Notes: generated from the sequence alone by a model not told the origin. Positions 23,901 through 35,051 are shown, numbered from the stretch's first letter. The stretch: 64,000 nucleotides of DNA from Closterium sp. Naga37s-1 (GCA_947471745.1 CANJKZ010000173.1:1-64000), one strand, 5' to 3'. A program made the numbers and translations.

Positions 23901-26900
23901 AGTACTGTAAGTACCACTCACGCAGCTGCTCTGAGGAGAGAGCTCCTCCAGGTGTAGCACTCCCAGGCTCAGCACCCCCAGACTCAGCACCCCCAGACTC
24001 AGTACCCGCAGGCTCCGCACCCCTAGGCTCAGCACCCCCAGACTCCGCAACCCCAGGCTCCGCACCCACAGGCTCCGCACCCCCAGGCTCCGCACGCTCA
24101 GGCTCAGCACCCCTAGCAGGACGAGAGTCGACAGCTACCTCGACAGGCTCAACCGGGTCTACCTGGGACATACCTGAGGGAGCGGCACCCTGAGGGGGGA
24201 GGGGGTCTACCACAGCAGCACCTGGCGCGAGGAAGAGAGGCGGGGGGGGGAGCGGGGCAGTGCGGTAGGGGAAGAGGCGGTAGTAGGGCACCGACTCGTC
24301 AAAAGTGACGTCCTGAGAGGGCAGGACACGGCGCGAGGTGGCGTGGTAAAACTGCCAACCAGACGCGTCGGGGACAAAGCCAAGGAAGACACAAGGAACA
24401 GCGCGGGAGGAGAGCTTGTCCGCGGACGTATCGCGGACAAAAGTTCGAGATCCCCAGACCCGGAAACGCGACGCATCGCCAACCTCCCCCGTCCACAGCA
24501 GTGTGGGCGAGGTCTCCGGCAAGGAGACACGGGGCCAGAGGTTGAGCTGATGCGCAGCGTACCGGACCGCAAACGGCCACAGAAAGTGGGGGGCAGCCGC
24601 ATGGATCAAGGAGGTACGAGCGACCTCCATGACCAAGCCAATGCGGCGCTCAGCAACCCCATTCTGCTGTGGAGAGGCCGGAAGCGTGAACGACTGGCGG
24701 ATGCCGTGCTCCGCACAGTAGGCTGCCAAGAGGTCGGAGGAGAACTCACCACCTCTGTCTGAGTGCAGACGCAGGACAGGAAAGTCCGAGTGGAACCGCT
24801 CGCTGAGCTGGAGACGAGAAGCGCGGATCCAAGGGATCAAAACATCAGGGACCTCACCCTTGGTGCGCAAGGGGAAGACCGTGGTGTAGCGCGAGTAGTC
24901 GTCAACAACGATCAGGAAGTACCTCTCCTGACCCTGTCCACGGACGCGGGCTGGGCCCCACACGTCCATGTGGAGCGTCTGCAAGGGAGCAGTCGTCGGG
25001 GGAAACGAGGAGGAGTGAGGAGCGGCGCGCTGCCGCCCCTCGACATAAGGAAGACAGGGAGGAGCAGGCGAGGGTGGGAGGGGAGGGAGTACCCGGGGAA
25101 GACCAGAGACAAGGTACCGTTTGTGCATGGCACGAAGGCGCTGCACTGACGGGTGACCAAGGCGGTGGTGCCAAAGGACAGTCTCGTGCGCCAGAGAGCG
25201 ACACGAGCAGGGGGCAGACAGCTGACCTGACGCAGACGCAGACGCAGCTACCTGAGGGGACTCAGTGGTCAGTGTGTACAGGTCCGACCCCGGCTGCCTA
25301 GTGAATGTAGCCAGGTGACGGCCCGTCCGAGCACACGTGCAGTGTGTCACGCGCTCGTAGGCAGGGGTGAACTGGTGGACACCCCCGTCCTGGAGCGCAC
25401 AGCCCGCCACCAAGTTCGTAGAGAACGAGGGGAGGTGGAGACCTGACAGTGTGCCCGACGGAACCGCAGGACAAGGAAGGACAGTGGAGGAGGTCCCAAT
25501 GACCGGACTCCCAGAGGGGTCAGCTAGGGAGACAGCAACTGGCCGAGCAAGCTGCTCAAGGGCAGTGCGGTAACGAAAGAAACAGCGAGAAGCACCTGAG
25601 TCGAGAGTGAAGGTGTGCAGTGCCTCAGTGGACTCAGTACCAGGGGGCGCAGACGCACTAGCACCTAGAGCAGCAGCCTCACCAGCACCTGGGGCAGCAG
25701 ACACGCGAGCACCTAGAGCGGCAGCCTCACCAGCACCTAGGGTAGCAGACGCACTAGCACCTAGAGCGGCAGCCTCACCGGTGCGAATGCCCGGGTCGGG
25801 CGGAACACGCAGGTACTGGGCACTCTCTCCACTAGTAGACAACACATACATTGCAGTGAGAATAGCATCAAAGTCAAGAGCATAGATATCAATGTTCTTC
25901 TTCATCAGGTCAGCCCAGCGGGGCAGCTCAGTGGCAGTAGGGAACTGAGTGCGCCAAGCGTCGTCAAGGCGGGAGAAGCAGCGCTGCGTGGTGTGCGCCC
26001 TCCCACACGTCTGGCCAGTGCGGTCACCAGTGCGGATGACGTACGTGCAGCTAAGGCCACCCCCCCCCCCCGTGCTGAGAGTACCACTCACGAAGCTCCT
26101 GGGAAGACGGAATGTGCCGCTGGCTCTGGCTCTGGCCACCGCCTCCACCACCTCGACCACCACCGCCCCTGCCGCCTCCGCGTCCACCGCCACCCCAACC
26201 ACCGCCCCCACCCCGGCCACCTCCTCCGCTGCTGCCGCCACCACCACCTCCACCGCTGTCACTAGCCCCTCCAGTCCCGCCACCACCCCCACCACCGCCA
26301 CTGCCCCCACCACCACCTCCCCCGCCGTCACCTCCACCTCCCTTGCCCCCTTTGCCCTTGCCGCTGCGGCGCCAGTTCGGAGCGGACGCAGTCCCGACCT
26401 GCTCAGTACCAACGAGGTCGACAGCAGCAGCAGAGGCGACAGAGGGGAGAAGGGGGGAAGGGGAACACCCCTCGAAGAAAGGGGTGCGGGGGTCGCCACG
26501 AGAGGCAGCTACAGCTACAATACTCTTCTCAGCTGCAAGCAGTTCCTTCTCGAGGAGGTCAATGGTGAGCTCGGTAGGGCAGCGTGCTAGGAAGTGGTCC
26601 CTGACTGCGCGAAGGGAGTCAGGGAGGCGCGTGACTAGGTGGTAGAGGGTGAGCCAGAGCGGGGGGGGGTGAGTGGCAAGGAACTCAGCTGGCATGGCGG
26701 AACGGAAGCGGGCCTCACTAGTGCGGAGGTGCGTGATGAGGTCAGCGACTGTAGAGAAAGCGGCTAGGTCGGGAAACATGTAGGGCAGCGAGAGGCGGCC
26801 TAGCTCAGCAGAGGCAGGCGAGGAGTAGCGTGCAACTACAGCAGTGTAAAGAGCAGCAGCAGTCTTCTGCTGGCCAAAGTGCGCTCGCTCGTCTACCGGC

Positions 26901-27130
26901 AGGGAGTTGCGAATGGCAAAGCGAGCGTGAGCGTCACGGGTCTGCCACTGAGAGCGGTCAGTGCTAGAGGCAGTGGCAGCAGGGGCAGTAGCGAGGCCTA
27001 GTGCGTGATCGTACAGCGATATCTCCTCCTTGGCAGTGATTTGGAGGAACAGGTGTAAGTCATCGAGCCAGGTGTCAAACTGCAGCGGGCGGCCCTCGGC
27101 ATCGAAAGCGAGTACGGCGGGGCTAGCCAT
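20983..27130 (-). pseudogene. gag-pol region of copia-3
   Basis: Starts MASPAVLAFDAEGRPL at 27130. Visible parts in order are gag with a Gly-rich run (about 26100-26350), protease (DSGASRCFF), pre-integrase (LWHHRLGHPSVQRL), integrase (HMDVWGPARV, LHSDRGGEFSS, NGVAERRIG), a Pro/Gly linker with pentapeptide repeats, and reverse transcriptase plus RNase H (from about 22968 down; LDFSTAFLQGTLHEEIW, SDASWADDQ). The reading is spread over several frames, so it is broken with about two or three breaks. It ends LGLVPTVPHLLTS, the family C-terminus. Confidence 0.9.
23290..23745. repeat. Pro/Ala-type coding minisatellite in copia-3
   Basis: Repeats of 15-30 bp made of AGCACCTCCAGCAGC and AGCACCAGCACC fill about 450 bp between integrase and reverse transcriptase. 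A larger unit of roughly 180 bp also appears to recur inside the block. Copia-1 and copia-2 lack this expansion. Confidence 0.8.
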
Positions 27131-27229
27131 AGTAGCAGTAGGAGTAGCAGCAGTAGCAGCAGTAGCAGCAGCAGGAACAGTAGCAGTAGTAGCAGCAGGC
27201 GAAACCCTAAAAGCAGCAGGCAGCGCGAC

Positions 27230-27960
27230 TCAGGTAGGGCGGCTCGGTCCAGAGAGGGGTGCTCAGTACGGGGAGGGCGGCGCGGCTTGGTTCGGGCGGC
27301 GCGGCTCGGCTCGGGCTGGGTGGCTCGGTTCGGGCGGCTTGGTTCTGGCGGGGCCGTGGCTGTCGCGTGCGGGGCTGCTGGGGCTGCTGTGCGTGGCGCT
27401 AAGGGGCGGCGCGTGGGGTTGACGGGGCCGACGGGGCCGCTAAGGGGGGGCGCGCACGGGGTCGACGGGGCCGACGGGGCCGCTAGGTGGGGCGCGCACG
27501 GGGTCGACAGGGCCGACGGGGCCTCTAAGGGGCTGCGCGCGGGGTCGACGGGGCCGTGTGGTGGGCCGCTAAGGGGCGGCACACGTGGTCGACGGGGCCG
27601 ACGGGGCCGCTAAGGGGGGCGCGCACGGGGTCGACGGGGCCGACGGGGCCGCTAGGTGGGGCGCGCGCGGGGTCGACGGGGCCGACGGGGCCTCTAAGGG
27701 GCTGCGCTCGGGGTCGACGGGGCCGACGGGGCCTCTAAGGGGCTGCGCGCGGGGTCGACGCGGCCGTGAGGGGGGCCTCTAAGGGGCGGCGCGCGGGTCG
27801 CTAAGGGGCGGGTCGCGGGTCGCGGGGCCTTACGGGGCCGTTAAAGAGGGGCGCACGAGGGCGCTGGGGGAGGCGCTCGAGGGCGCTCCGACAGTAGGGC
27901 GCACGAGGGCGCTAGTAGGCAGTCAGCAGTGGTGGGCCCTAAGAAAAATCGGTCCTAGCG
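27230..27960. repeat. GC-rich minisatellite leader of copia-3
   Basis: The leader is dominated by units of about 30-45 bp built on GGGGTCGACGGGGCCGACGG and CGCTAAGGGG (about 27415-27800). The ORFs read across it are low-complexity and not genes. Confidence 0.85.
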
Positions 27961-27972
27961 GAGGACCTGCTC

Positions 27973-28091
27973 TGAAACAGGAATGGATGAACTAGCACAA
28001 AGTTGGGTACAAGTAGGAAACCCTAAGTTTGTGTACCCCCTAAGGCTAAACCCACTATAGCCTACACAATGTAAACATACAATGTTTGACA
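27973..28091 (-). repeat. 5' LTR of copia-3 (about 119 bp)
   Basis: Matches 20640-20758 base for base by eye and is followed by CATCG. A GAGCAGGTCC stretch just inside corresponds to the primer-site region of the other copia elements. Confidence 0.8.
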
Positions 28092-28727
28092 CATCGCACA
28101 GATCAAACGACCACACCACATTCAAACAAGTCTCACCTTTTTACAGATCTCTTTCGTTCAATGTCCAAAACATGTTATCGAAGCAAACATCACAAATAGT
28201 CAGCAATACATTCGATTTTCGACACCAAGCAGCTAACAGTCGAATTAGTGTGGGGTTCATGTGTATTTGTGTCTACATTATCAACGAAATGGTCCATCAA
28301 AAACCAATGTAGGCATTTATCCTATAGTTCTGGCAGCAATAAATATATGAATTTCATTTAAATACATATGTTAAACTTATAAATAACTAGTATAACTCTG
28401 AACATATATGTGCAAGGATAGGCATGTGCTACATGAGGAGCTGTATCGAAGTTTGTTTGATGTTTTGAACAAGGGTTTTATGAGCATTAAAGCAATTAAT
28501 ATTTCCAAGCATGCTGAACAGATTTGGTGTCATTCGCAACATCTGAAGTGAAGATATGTTGTTTCAAACAAATATGCGATTATAGGCCTTCGCGATTTGA
28601 GGTGCCGTATCGACATCTGTTTGTTATCATTGAAGAATTGTATATATTCCAAGCATGTTAAACATATTTGGTGCCATTCGCTGCACTTGGTAGGAAGATA
28701 TGGTGTTTCAAACAATCACGCGGGCCA
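28092..28727. other. AT-rich spacer with a degenerate internal duplication
   Basis: No gene seen. A segment containing TTCCAAGCATG and ATTTGGTG recurs at 28503 and 28647, followed in both copies by GAAGATATG and GTTTCAAACAA, so a unit of about 144 bp is present twice in degenerate form. This could be an old relative or edge of the adjoining satellite, but the sequences are not obviously the same. Confidence 0.6.
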
Positions 28728-31044
28728 GCAAACGCACAAACATGCCCCACGAGCTGCGTAGTTGTGCTAACGAGATGAAATCAGTTCCTATGGCTAGGTA
28801 ATAGGATGTAGTAGAGAATTGTGTGAAGCAATAGTGGTAAAAAAGGCATCCAGATGTTGGCGCAGTGACATGTTGCGCACAGGCCTATCATAGCACAGAT
28901 TCATGCCAGCGAACGCACAAACATGCACCACGAGCTGCGTAGTTGTGCTAACGAGATGAAATCAGTTCCAATGGCTAGATAATAGGATGTAGTAGAGAAC
29001 TGTGTGAAGAAATAGTGGTAAAAAAGGCATCCAGATGTTGGCGCAGTGACATGTTGCGCACAGGTCTATCCTAGCACAGATTCAGGCCAGCGAACGCACA
29101 AACATGCACCACGAGCTGCGTAGTTGTGCTAATGAGATGAAATCAGTTCCAATGGCTAGGTAATAGGATGTAGTAGAGAACTGTGTGAAGAAATAGTGGT
29201 AAAAAATGCATCCAGACGTTGGCGCAGTGACATGTTGCGCACAAGCCTATCCTTGTTCAGATTCAAGCCAGCAAACGCACAAACAAGCGCCACTTGCTGC
29301 CTAGTTGTGCGAACGAGGTCAAACCAGTTCCTATGGCTAGGTAATGGGATGTAGTAGAGAACTGTGTGAAGAAATATTGGTAAAAAAAGCAACCAGACGT
29401 TGGCGCAGTGACATGTTGCGCACAGGCCTATCCTTGCACAGATTCAGGCCAGCGAACGCACAAACATGCACCACGAGCTGCGTAGTTGTTCTAAAGAGAT
29501 GAAATCAGTTCCAATGGCTAGGTAATAGGATGTAGTAGAGAACTGTGTGAAGAAATAGTGGTAAAAAAGGCATCCAGACGTTGGCACAGTGACATGTTGC
29601 GCACAAGCCTATCCTTGCGCAGATTCAGGCCAGCGAACGCACAAACAAGCGCCACGTGCTGCGTAGTTGTGCGAACGAGGTCAAACCAGTTCCTATGGCT
29701 AGGTAATAGGATGTAGTAGATAAAAGTGTGAAGAATTAGCGGTAAAAAAGGCATCCAGACGTTGGCGCAGTGACATGTTGCGCACGGGCCTATCCTTGCA
29801 CAGATTCAGGCAAACAAACGCACAAACAAGCGCCACGTGCTGCGTAGTTGTGCGAACGAGGTCAAACCAGTTCCTATGGCTAGGTAATAGGATGTATTAG
29901 AGAACTGTGTGAAGAAATAGTGGTAAAAAAGGCATCCAGACGTTGGCGCAGTGACATGTTGCGCACAGGCCTATCCTAGCACAGATTCAGGCCAGCGAAC
30001 GCACAAACATGCACCACGAGCTGCGTAGTTGTGCTAATGAGATGAAATCAGTTCCAATGGCTAGGTAATAGGATGTAGTAGAGAAATGTGTGAAGAATTA
30101 GTGGTAAAAAAGGCATCCAGACGTTGGCGCAGTGACATGTTGCGCACGGGCCTATCCTTGCACAGATTCAGGCCAGCAAACGCACAAACAAGCGCCACGT
30201 GCTGCGTAGTTGTGCGAACGAGGTCAAACCAGTTTCTATGGCTAGGTAATAGGATCTAGTAGAGAACTGTGTGAAGAAATAGTGGTAAAAAAGGCATCCA
30301 GACGTTGGCGCAGTGACATGTTGCGCACAGGCCTATCCTAGCACAGATTCAGGCCAGCGAACGCACAAACATGCACCACGAGCTGCGTAGTTGTGCTAAT
30401 GAGATGAAATCAGTTCCAATGGCTAGGTAATAGGATTTAGTAGAGAACTGTTTGAAGAAATAGTGGTAAAAAAGGCATCCAGATGTTGGCGCAGTGACAT
30501 GTTGCGCACAGGCCTATCCTTGCTCAGATTCAGGCCAGCAAACGCACAAACAAGCGCCACGTGCTGCGTAGTTGTGCGAACGAGGTCAAACTAGTTCCTA
30601 TGGCTAGGTAATAGGATGTAGTAGAGAACTGTGTGAAGAAAGAGTGGTAAAAAAGGCATCCAGACGTTGGCGCAGTGACATGTTGCGCAAAGGCCTATCC
30701 TTGCACAGATTCAGGCCAACAAACGCACAAACAAGCGCCACGTGCTGCGTAGTTGTGCGAACGAGGTCAAACCAGTTCCTATGGCTAGGTAATGGGATTT
30801 AGTAGAGAACTGTGTGAAGAAATAGTGGTAAAAAAGGCATCCAGACGTTGGCGCAGTGACATGTTGCGCACAGACCTGTCCTAGCACAGATTCAGGCCAG
30901 CGAACGCACAAACATGCACCACGAGCTGCGTAGTTGTGCTAACGAGATGAAATCAGTTCCTATGGCTAGGTAATAGGATGTAGTAGAGAATTGTGTGAAG
31001 CAATAGTGGTAAAAAAGGCATCCAGACGTTGGCGCAGTGACATG
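28728..31044. repeat. 181-bp satellite array 1, about 13 monomers
   Basis: Tandem monomers of 181 bp. Each includes CTAGGTAATAGGATGTAGTA, GGTAAAAAAGGCATCCAGA and GTTGGCGCAGTGACATGTTG. Two subtypes alternate: type A has CACGAGCTGCGTAGTTGTGC then GAGATGAAATCAG, and type B has GCCACGTGCTGCGTAG then GAGGTCAAACCAG. The order here is approximately A A A B A B B A B A B B A. The 78-codon minus-strand ORFs seen every few monomers follow from the satellite and are not genes. Confidence 0.97.
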
Positions 31045-31670
31045 CGTGCTCTATTAGAGCTGACGCGGTAGTGGTACATATGTTGTTTCGATAGTGGCAG
31101 GTACGATAAGGCTGCACTGGAATGTATAAGTAACACCCGCCATGCCTAATTGTAGATAATTATTACACATTCTAATCAGTAGACTAAACAGCCGTAAACA
31201 TATTCTCAAAGTGTCATATTATCCTTATAAATTGAGAGTCAGACGATAATATTATGCAAAACAAACTAACCAGCAAGCGATTTATGAGGTGATTTACCAC
31301 TTAAAAGATAGTTTACAACTTCAAAGGTAGTTTATTATAAATCCCATGAATGAACAACCAATGTGTAACTACGAACTCCTTAGCGGGATTTCGAGCACGA
31401 TAGAATCCTTGCCGAAAAAATTGAACGGGCGAAATGCCCGAATTGAAACACAGGAAAGGCAAACGAAGCTGAACCATTTCGCTAAGAGCAGCTGTTCCGT
31501 AGCTATGAATCGAAAGCCAATCAAAAACATCCACGCCAACTCACCCTCTGATCATTCTGCCGATTACCGAAGCGCCCACGCTCAAAGCAGCTCAAAGATA
31601 GGTATGTCGTAAGTTTTAGTCAAGCAGCTTCGAAGCACCTGAAACTAAAGCTACCCCTCTACCCTCCCAG

Positions 31671-32234
31671 TTTTTGCGATGTCCTCGCCCTGCCCTTCCT
31701 GCTCCTCCTCCTCGTCCTCTGCTCGCTCTTCCTTGTCTCCCTTAACCAAGCCGGCTCCCTCGGCTGGGAAATTTATACCGATCCCACCAGCCTTCTTCCC
31801 ACCGGCCTCAACAGCCAAAGCACGGATCCCAGAATTACCAGCAATGCGGACTTCAGCAGTTACGCCACGGGCAATGGTGACAACACCAACACCGGAGACC
31901 TAAACCCTAGCAGCACTGCTTACAGCAGCAGCGGCAGCAGGGGGGGTGGCGGCGGTGGCGGTGGCGGCGGCAGTGGCGGTGGTGGGAACCGCAGGTCACC
32001 GTTCCTCGCCCATCTGCACCACGCCGCCACACTCCGCTGGCGGCCTGCGCGGGACGTCATCAGTGGCAGCAGCGGCGGCGGCAGCGGTGATGGCATGACT
32101 GACAGCTTGAGTAGCAGCGGCAGCGGCAGCACGAGTGGCAGCGCAAGTGACAGCACAAGCTACAGCATGAGTGGCAGTGGGTGGGAGATGGCAGGGGTTG
32201 CACCTGGCAAGGACAGAAGTGATGCCCTTGGAGG

Positions 32235-32266
<32 letters not shown>

Positions 32267-32532
32267 ACGTCTCAAAAATCTCGAATGGCCCAACTCGCCC
32301 CCACTGCAGGCTACCCTGGGGTAACCTACTTCAACTTCTCGCGAACTCATCACAAACTTGTCTCCGAGTTACAACATCTCGGCAGAGTGACCTGCAAAGT
32401 TGGGCTCGTGCCAAATTTGACCATCCGTTCACCCTCGAAGGGTCCCAGGAAATTGCGTTCTTTCTTGATTCTAAGGGTTTACACGAGATTCTCTTTGTTG
32501 ACTTGCAGATGAATAGAACTGTAACAATATAA
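31671..32532 (+). CDS. Putative membrane-anchored Ser/Gly-rich protein, exon (copy A)
   Basis: An open frame of about 287 codons follows a good splice acceptor (CTACCCTCCCAG). It begins with a strongly hydrophobic segment (FCDVLALPFLLLLLVLCSLF, about residues 2-25), which suggests a signal anchor. Then come a lumenal-type Ser/Asn-rich stretch, a poly-Gly run, a Ser/Gly-rich linker, a poly-Ala run of 10 GCT codons, and a C-terminal part with DHPFTLEGSQEIAFFLDSKG. A basic tail (KRPRSKQLKD) can be read upstream with a donor at 31608, but no start codon is clear. The architecture resembles type II Golgi proteins such as glycosyltransferases, but no catalytic domain is seen. It may be a captured gene fragment. 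Copies B and C do not keep the same frame. Confidence 0.4.
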
Positions 32533-32729
32533 TAATGAATTTATATAGATTGCAACATTATAAAATTATATTGCGCTGCGCAAAATCAAGAACACAATCT
32601 ATTCAGAATTGAGGGTTCCTTTGCCATCTGTGAACGCACGGTTTGTGGTTACGTTCAGAATATAAAGCAACGTCCACCACACACGGCTACCGTGCTGTGG
32701 TCGTGCAAAGCTGGTAACTCGTAATTACC

Positions 32730-33340
32730 TTAACTCCTTAGTGCGTATGAGGCGTCTGACATGTGCTGGTTATACTCGCTAAGAATTCCCACCAGCGCAA
32801 TGTATCGGCCCGCATGTTTGCCTTTCACTCCCTCAAACCCGCCCAAACTTCTGTACTGCCCAGGTTTTAGCTCGGTGTTCTTCGCCATCTCCCCACAAGT
32901 TGACAAACCCCGGGGGTGTGTACAGGGTGTCTGCCATAGGCTGGCGCATACTCGCCCTGCACCCACACCAGCGCCTACTTGACCCGCGGGTTGGTGACGG
33001 TGCACCACAGAGTCCACCACGGCACTGTTTTCCTGATCCCACGGGAGGAACGTGCTCGGGGTTATGCGCACCTGGTCTGGGTGTGGAATGAGAGAGAATG
33101 GGGGGCAGTTTATTGTTAAGCCTAAACGGCTTTGCCCAGTTGAGCTTTAGCTCACAGAGCCCACCACGCCGCTGCGGTCCTGCACCCACTGTGGGTACTT
33201 GAGCAGTAGACCATGTCCCACGGCCTGGGTTCGAGGCAGAGGGAAGGGTGGGCGGGGAATCGTTGAGCCTGATGAGGGATTGCCGGGGCAAGCGAGAACT
33301 CATAGCGCCCACCACTGGCGATGTATTCCCGCACCAGCAC
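32730..33340 (-). CDS. Unrecognised gene, three 3' exons (copy A)
   Basis: Three minus-strand exons fit together in phase. The first, 33340-33199, follows the acceptor CCCTTCCTCCAG and reads VLVREYIASGGRYEFSLAPA. The second, 33076-32979, follows CACACCCAG and reads QVRITPSTFLPWDQENSAVV. The third, 32888-32730, reads MAKNTELKPGQYRSLGGFEG and ends YALRS-stop. Donors are GTACCC and GTAGGC. I do not recognise the protein. It converges on the plus-strand exon ending at 32532. An alternative 191-codon frame covers the same DNA unspliced. One of two copy differences in the first exon is silent in the frame chosen here, so selection evidence is neutral. Its 5' end is unresolved; it may continue upstream into the exons at 33578-34076. 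Confidence 0.35.
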
Positions 33341-33577
33341 CTGGAGGAAGGGGGAGGGGGGAGGGGATTTGTGACTACACGGATTAGGAAGGCAGAGCAA
33401 GAGAGCATTTCGAGAGCTCAAATAACCCACCATGGCAGTGCAGTCGATCGCTCACTCTCGGTACTTGATCATACGATCACGCATCAGCATCTTGTAGGGG
33501 TGTGGGAGGGAGACATTGAGGTGGATGAGGTTGTACAGTATAGGCTGCTGCGATCCACGCTTACACATACATGGGTC

Positions 33578-34076
33578 TCACCTGTGACATATGCAGTATC
33601 CATCTCCATGAATTGCAATGAGTAGGTGGTCCACAATGCCACCACCCACTGACACCCTGACTGCTGTGCCACATCCCTTGCACTAGAATCCACCGAGGGA
33701 GAAACAGGAACTGCACCACGGTGTCCACACAGCCGTAGCACATCGTGGCGCTGCAGCTATACTTGCCCCGTCGCCCGTATGGCCTCTCGTGCGATGGACA
33801 ATTCAAATTGGTGTGCATACACTATCAGCTTGTGTCCTGGGTTTTGGGAAGGGGGGGGGGGGGGGGGGGGGGACGGACAGTAGGGGAGGGAAGCCAATAG
33901 AGATGGCTTCCACTCAGGCTGCTTCCACTCTCTGTTACATTCTCCGTTCTCCATCCTCATAATCCCACTCGATCCCCGCACACCCCCCTATCTCCCACCA
34001 GGTCCTACCTTTCACTCACTCGCCTGGCACCCCGTGGTGCTTTGATGTCGAAGTCATCAGCTGTATGCATTTCCTG
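33578..34076 (-). CDS. Unrecognised gene, chain of three exons with Cys-rich end (copy A)
   Basis: Exon candidates on the minus strand, all in phase 0: 34076-34020 (QEMHTADDFDIKAPRGARR, donor GTGAGT), 33828-33763 (LIVYAHQFELSIAREAIRAT, donor GTATAG) and 33682-33578 (acceptor GGTGGATTCTAG; CKGCGTAVRVSV to GYCICHR-stop). The last exon has C-x2-C and C-x-C-H spacing compatible with a small zinc site. A run of 22 C (33851-33872 on the minus strand) would serve as the pyrimidine tract of the second intron. More open stretches upstream (34370-34800, for example YKHLYYKVGYQPF, and two similar AIAND motifs near 34340 and 34235) may be further exons. Function unknown. Confidence 0.3.
33851..33872. repeat. 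Poly-G run of 22 (copy A)
   Basis: An uninterrupted G tract on the plus strand. Copies B and C have about 23 at the same place (44354-44376 and 54863-54885). Confidence 0.9.
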
Positions 34077-34089
34077 CTTGAACCTACTC

Positions 34090-34200
34090 CGAAAGAGCCA
34101 CCAAAAATAACCCTTTCCCCCCTCCCTCGCCCTCCCACCCCCTTTCCCCCAACACTCGCCCTCCCACCCCCTTTCCCCCCTCCCTCGCCCTCCCAGCCCT
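34090..34200. repeat. Purine/pyrimidine-asymmetric short repeats
   Basis: Tandem CCCTCGCCCTCCCACCCCCT and CTTTCCCCC units, present in all three copies. Read on the minus strand they give Gly/Lys-rich low-complexity peptides; probably intronic. Confidence 0.7.
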
Positions 34201-35051
34201 GATGAAAATCGTATGCGTTGCTGTCGTTGGCAATGGCGCTGCCCATGTACGGCCTGTACCGACTTTCAAGGCACGTCTACATTCCTCCCACCGACCGAAA
34301 CCCCTTTTCCCCTTTCCCAGGTCACGTAGTTACCAATATTGTGGGAGTTGCAGTCGTTGGCAATAGCATTTAGTATCTCAACACGCTAAAGTCGCTTGAC
34401 AAAGGGCTGGTAGCCCACCTTGTAGTACAGATGCTTGTAGTCCCCTTCGAGCACAGACAGGCACAATAGGATGACATGCGTGACCCGTCTTACACTCTTG
34501 GTGCACTCTCTTCCCCTCTCCCTGCGCAGGACTGCTCCGTGGTGCCTGTGTTGACCATCGTGAGCACCCGGGTTTGGATGGGCTCGTATTCCTGGCACCG
34601 GGGCGAATCACATGGGGGAGAGAGGCATGGAGACCCAGTGAGTTTGGCTGCCTTGAAAGACAGAGACATTGGATACTGTGATAAGCACAGAGAGACAGGG
34701 GAATTTTTTCCACGCACTGAGATAAGTACAGGCCACACCCCACACTGGGATTCGCGTGGCTTACGGGCATAGGTGCGTCATACACCTCCGCCACACATCG
34801 TGTGTTTCTCTACCTGCATTTGCGTAGAATATGGTGGCCAAGCACATGATTGTAATATAAAATGGGGTCGGGGATACGTACGGAGGACATACCGGGGCAC
34901 GCGGTCAAGTCAGCCCGGTGGTTGTATTGTATAAAACAGAACACGGTGAGAGGATTCCTGAAACGCTCAATGGCAAGTCAGTCGGGGTGTTTGTTACAGT
35001 GCGTTTGATGCGTCCGTTGACGCTTACTTGCTGGGAGCCTGTAGTCCAATA

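Larger units (their letters stand above)
20628..28091 (-). mobile_element. Ty1/copia LTR retrotransposon copia-3, both LTRs present
   Basis: A minus-strand element with a left LTR (20628-20758), a polypurine tract (minus TTCGCCTATGGGGGTG), gag-pol (27130 down to 20983), a GC-rich leader (about 27230-27960) and a right LTR (27973-28091). Target duplication CATCG lies at 20623-20627 and 28092-28096. The LTRs are identical by eye over the 119 bases they share, so the insertion is recent. Gag-pol is more diverged from copia-1 and copia-2 than those are from each other, making this a separate subfamily. The coding part is broken in about two or three places. Confidence 0.93.

Noticed and set aside
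29156-29392. Recurring 78-codon minus-strand ORFs (MPFLPLFLHTVLYYI... type)
   Set aside because: They recur only as a consequence of the satellite and cross monomer borders. There is no independent coding signal.
28728-31044. Regular direct repeats that could suggest a CRISPR array
   Set aside because: Monomers are 181 bp, contiguous and without unique spacers, in a eukaryotic context. This is satellite DNA.
32833-33408. Unspliced 191-codon minus-strand ORF in each unit
   Set aside because: Its composition is Ser/Pro/Cys-rich and it crosses well-formed splice sites. The spliced reading 33340-32730 makes a more protein-like sequence. The call stays open because the few copy differences do not decide.
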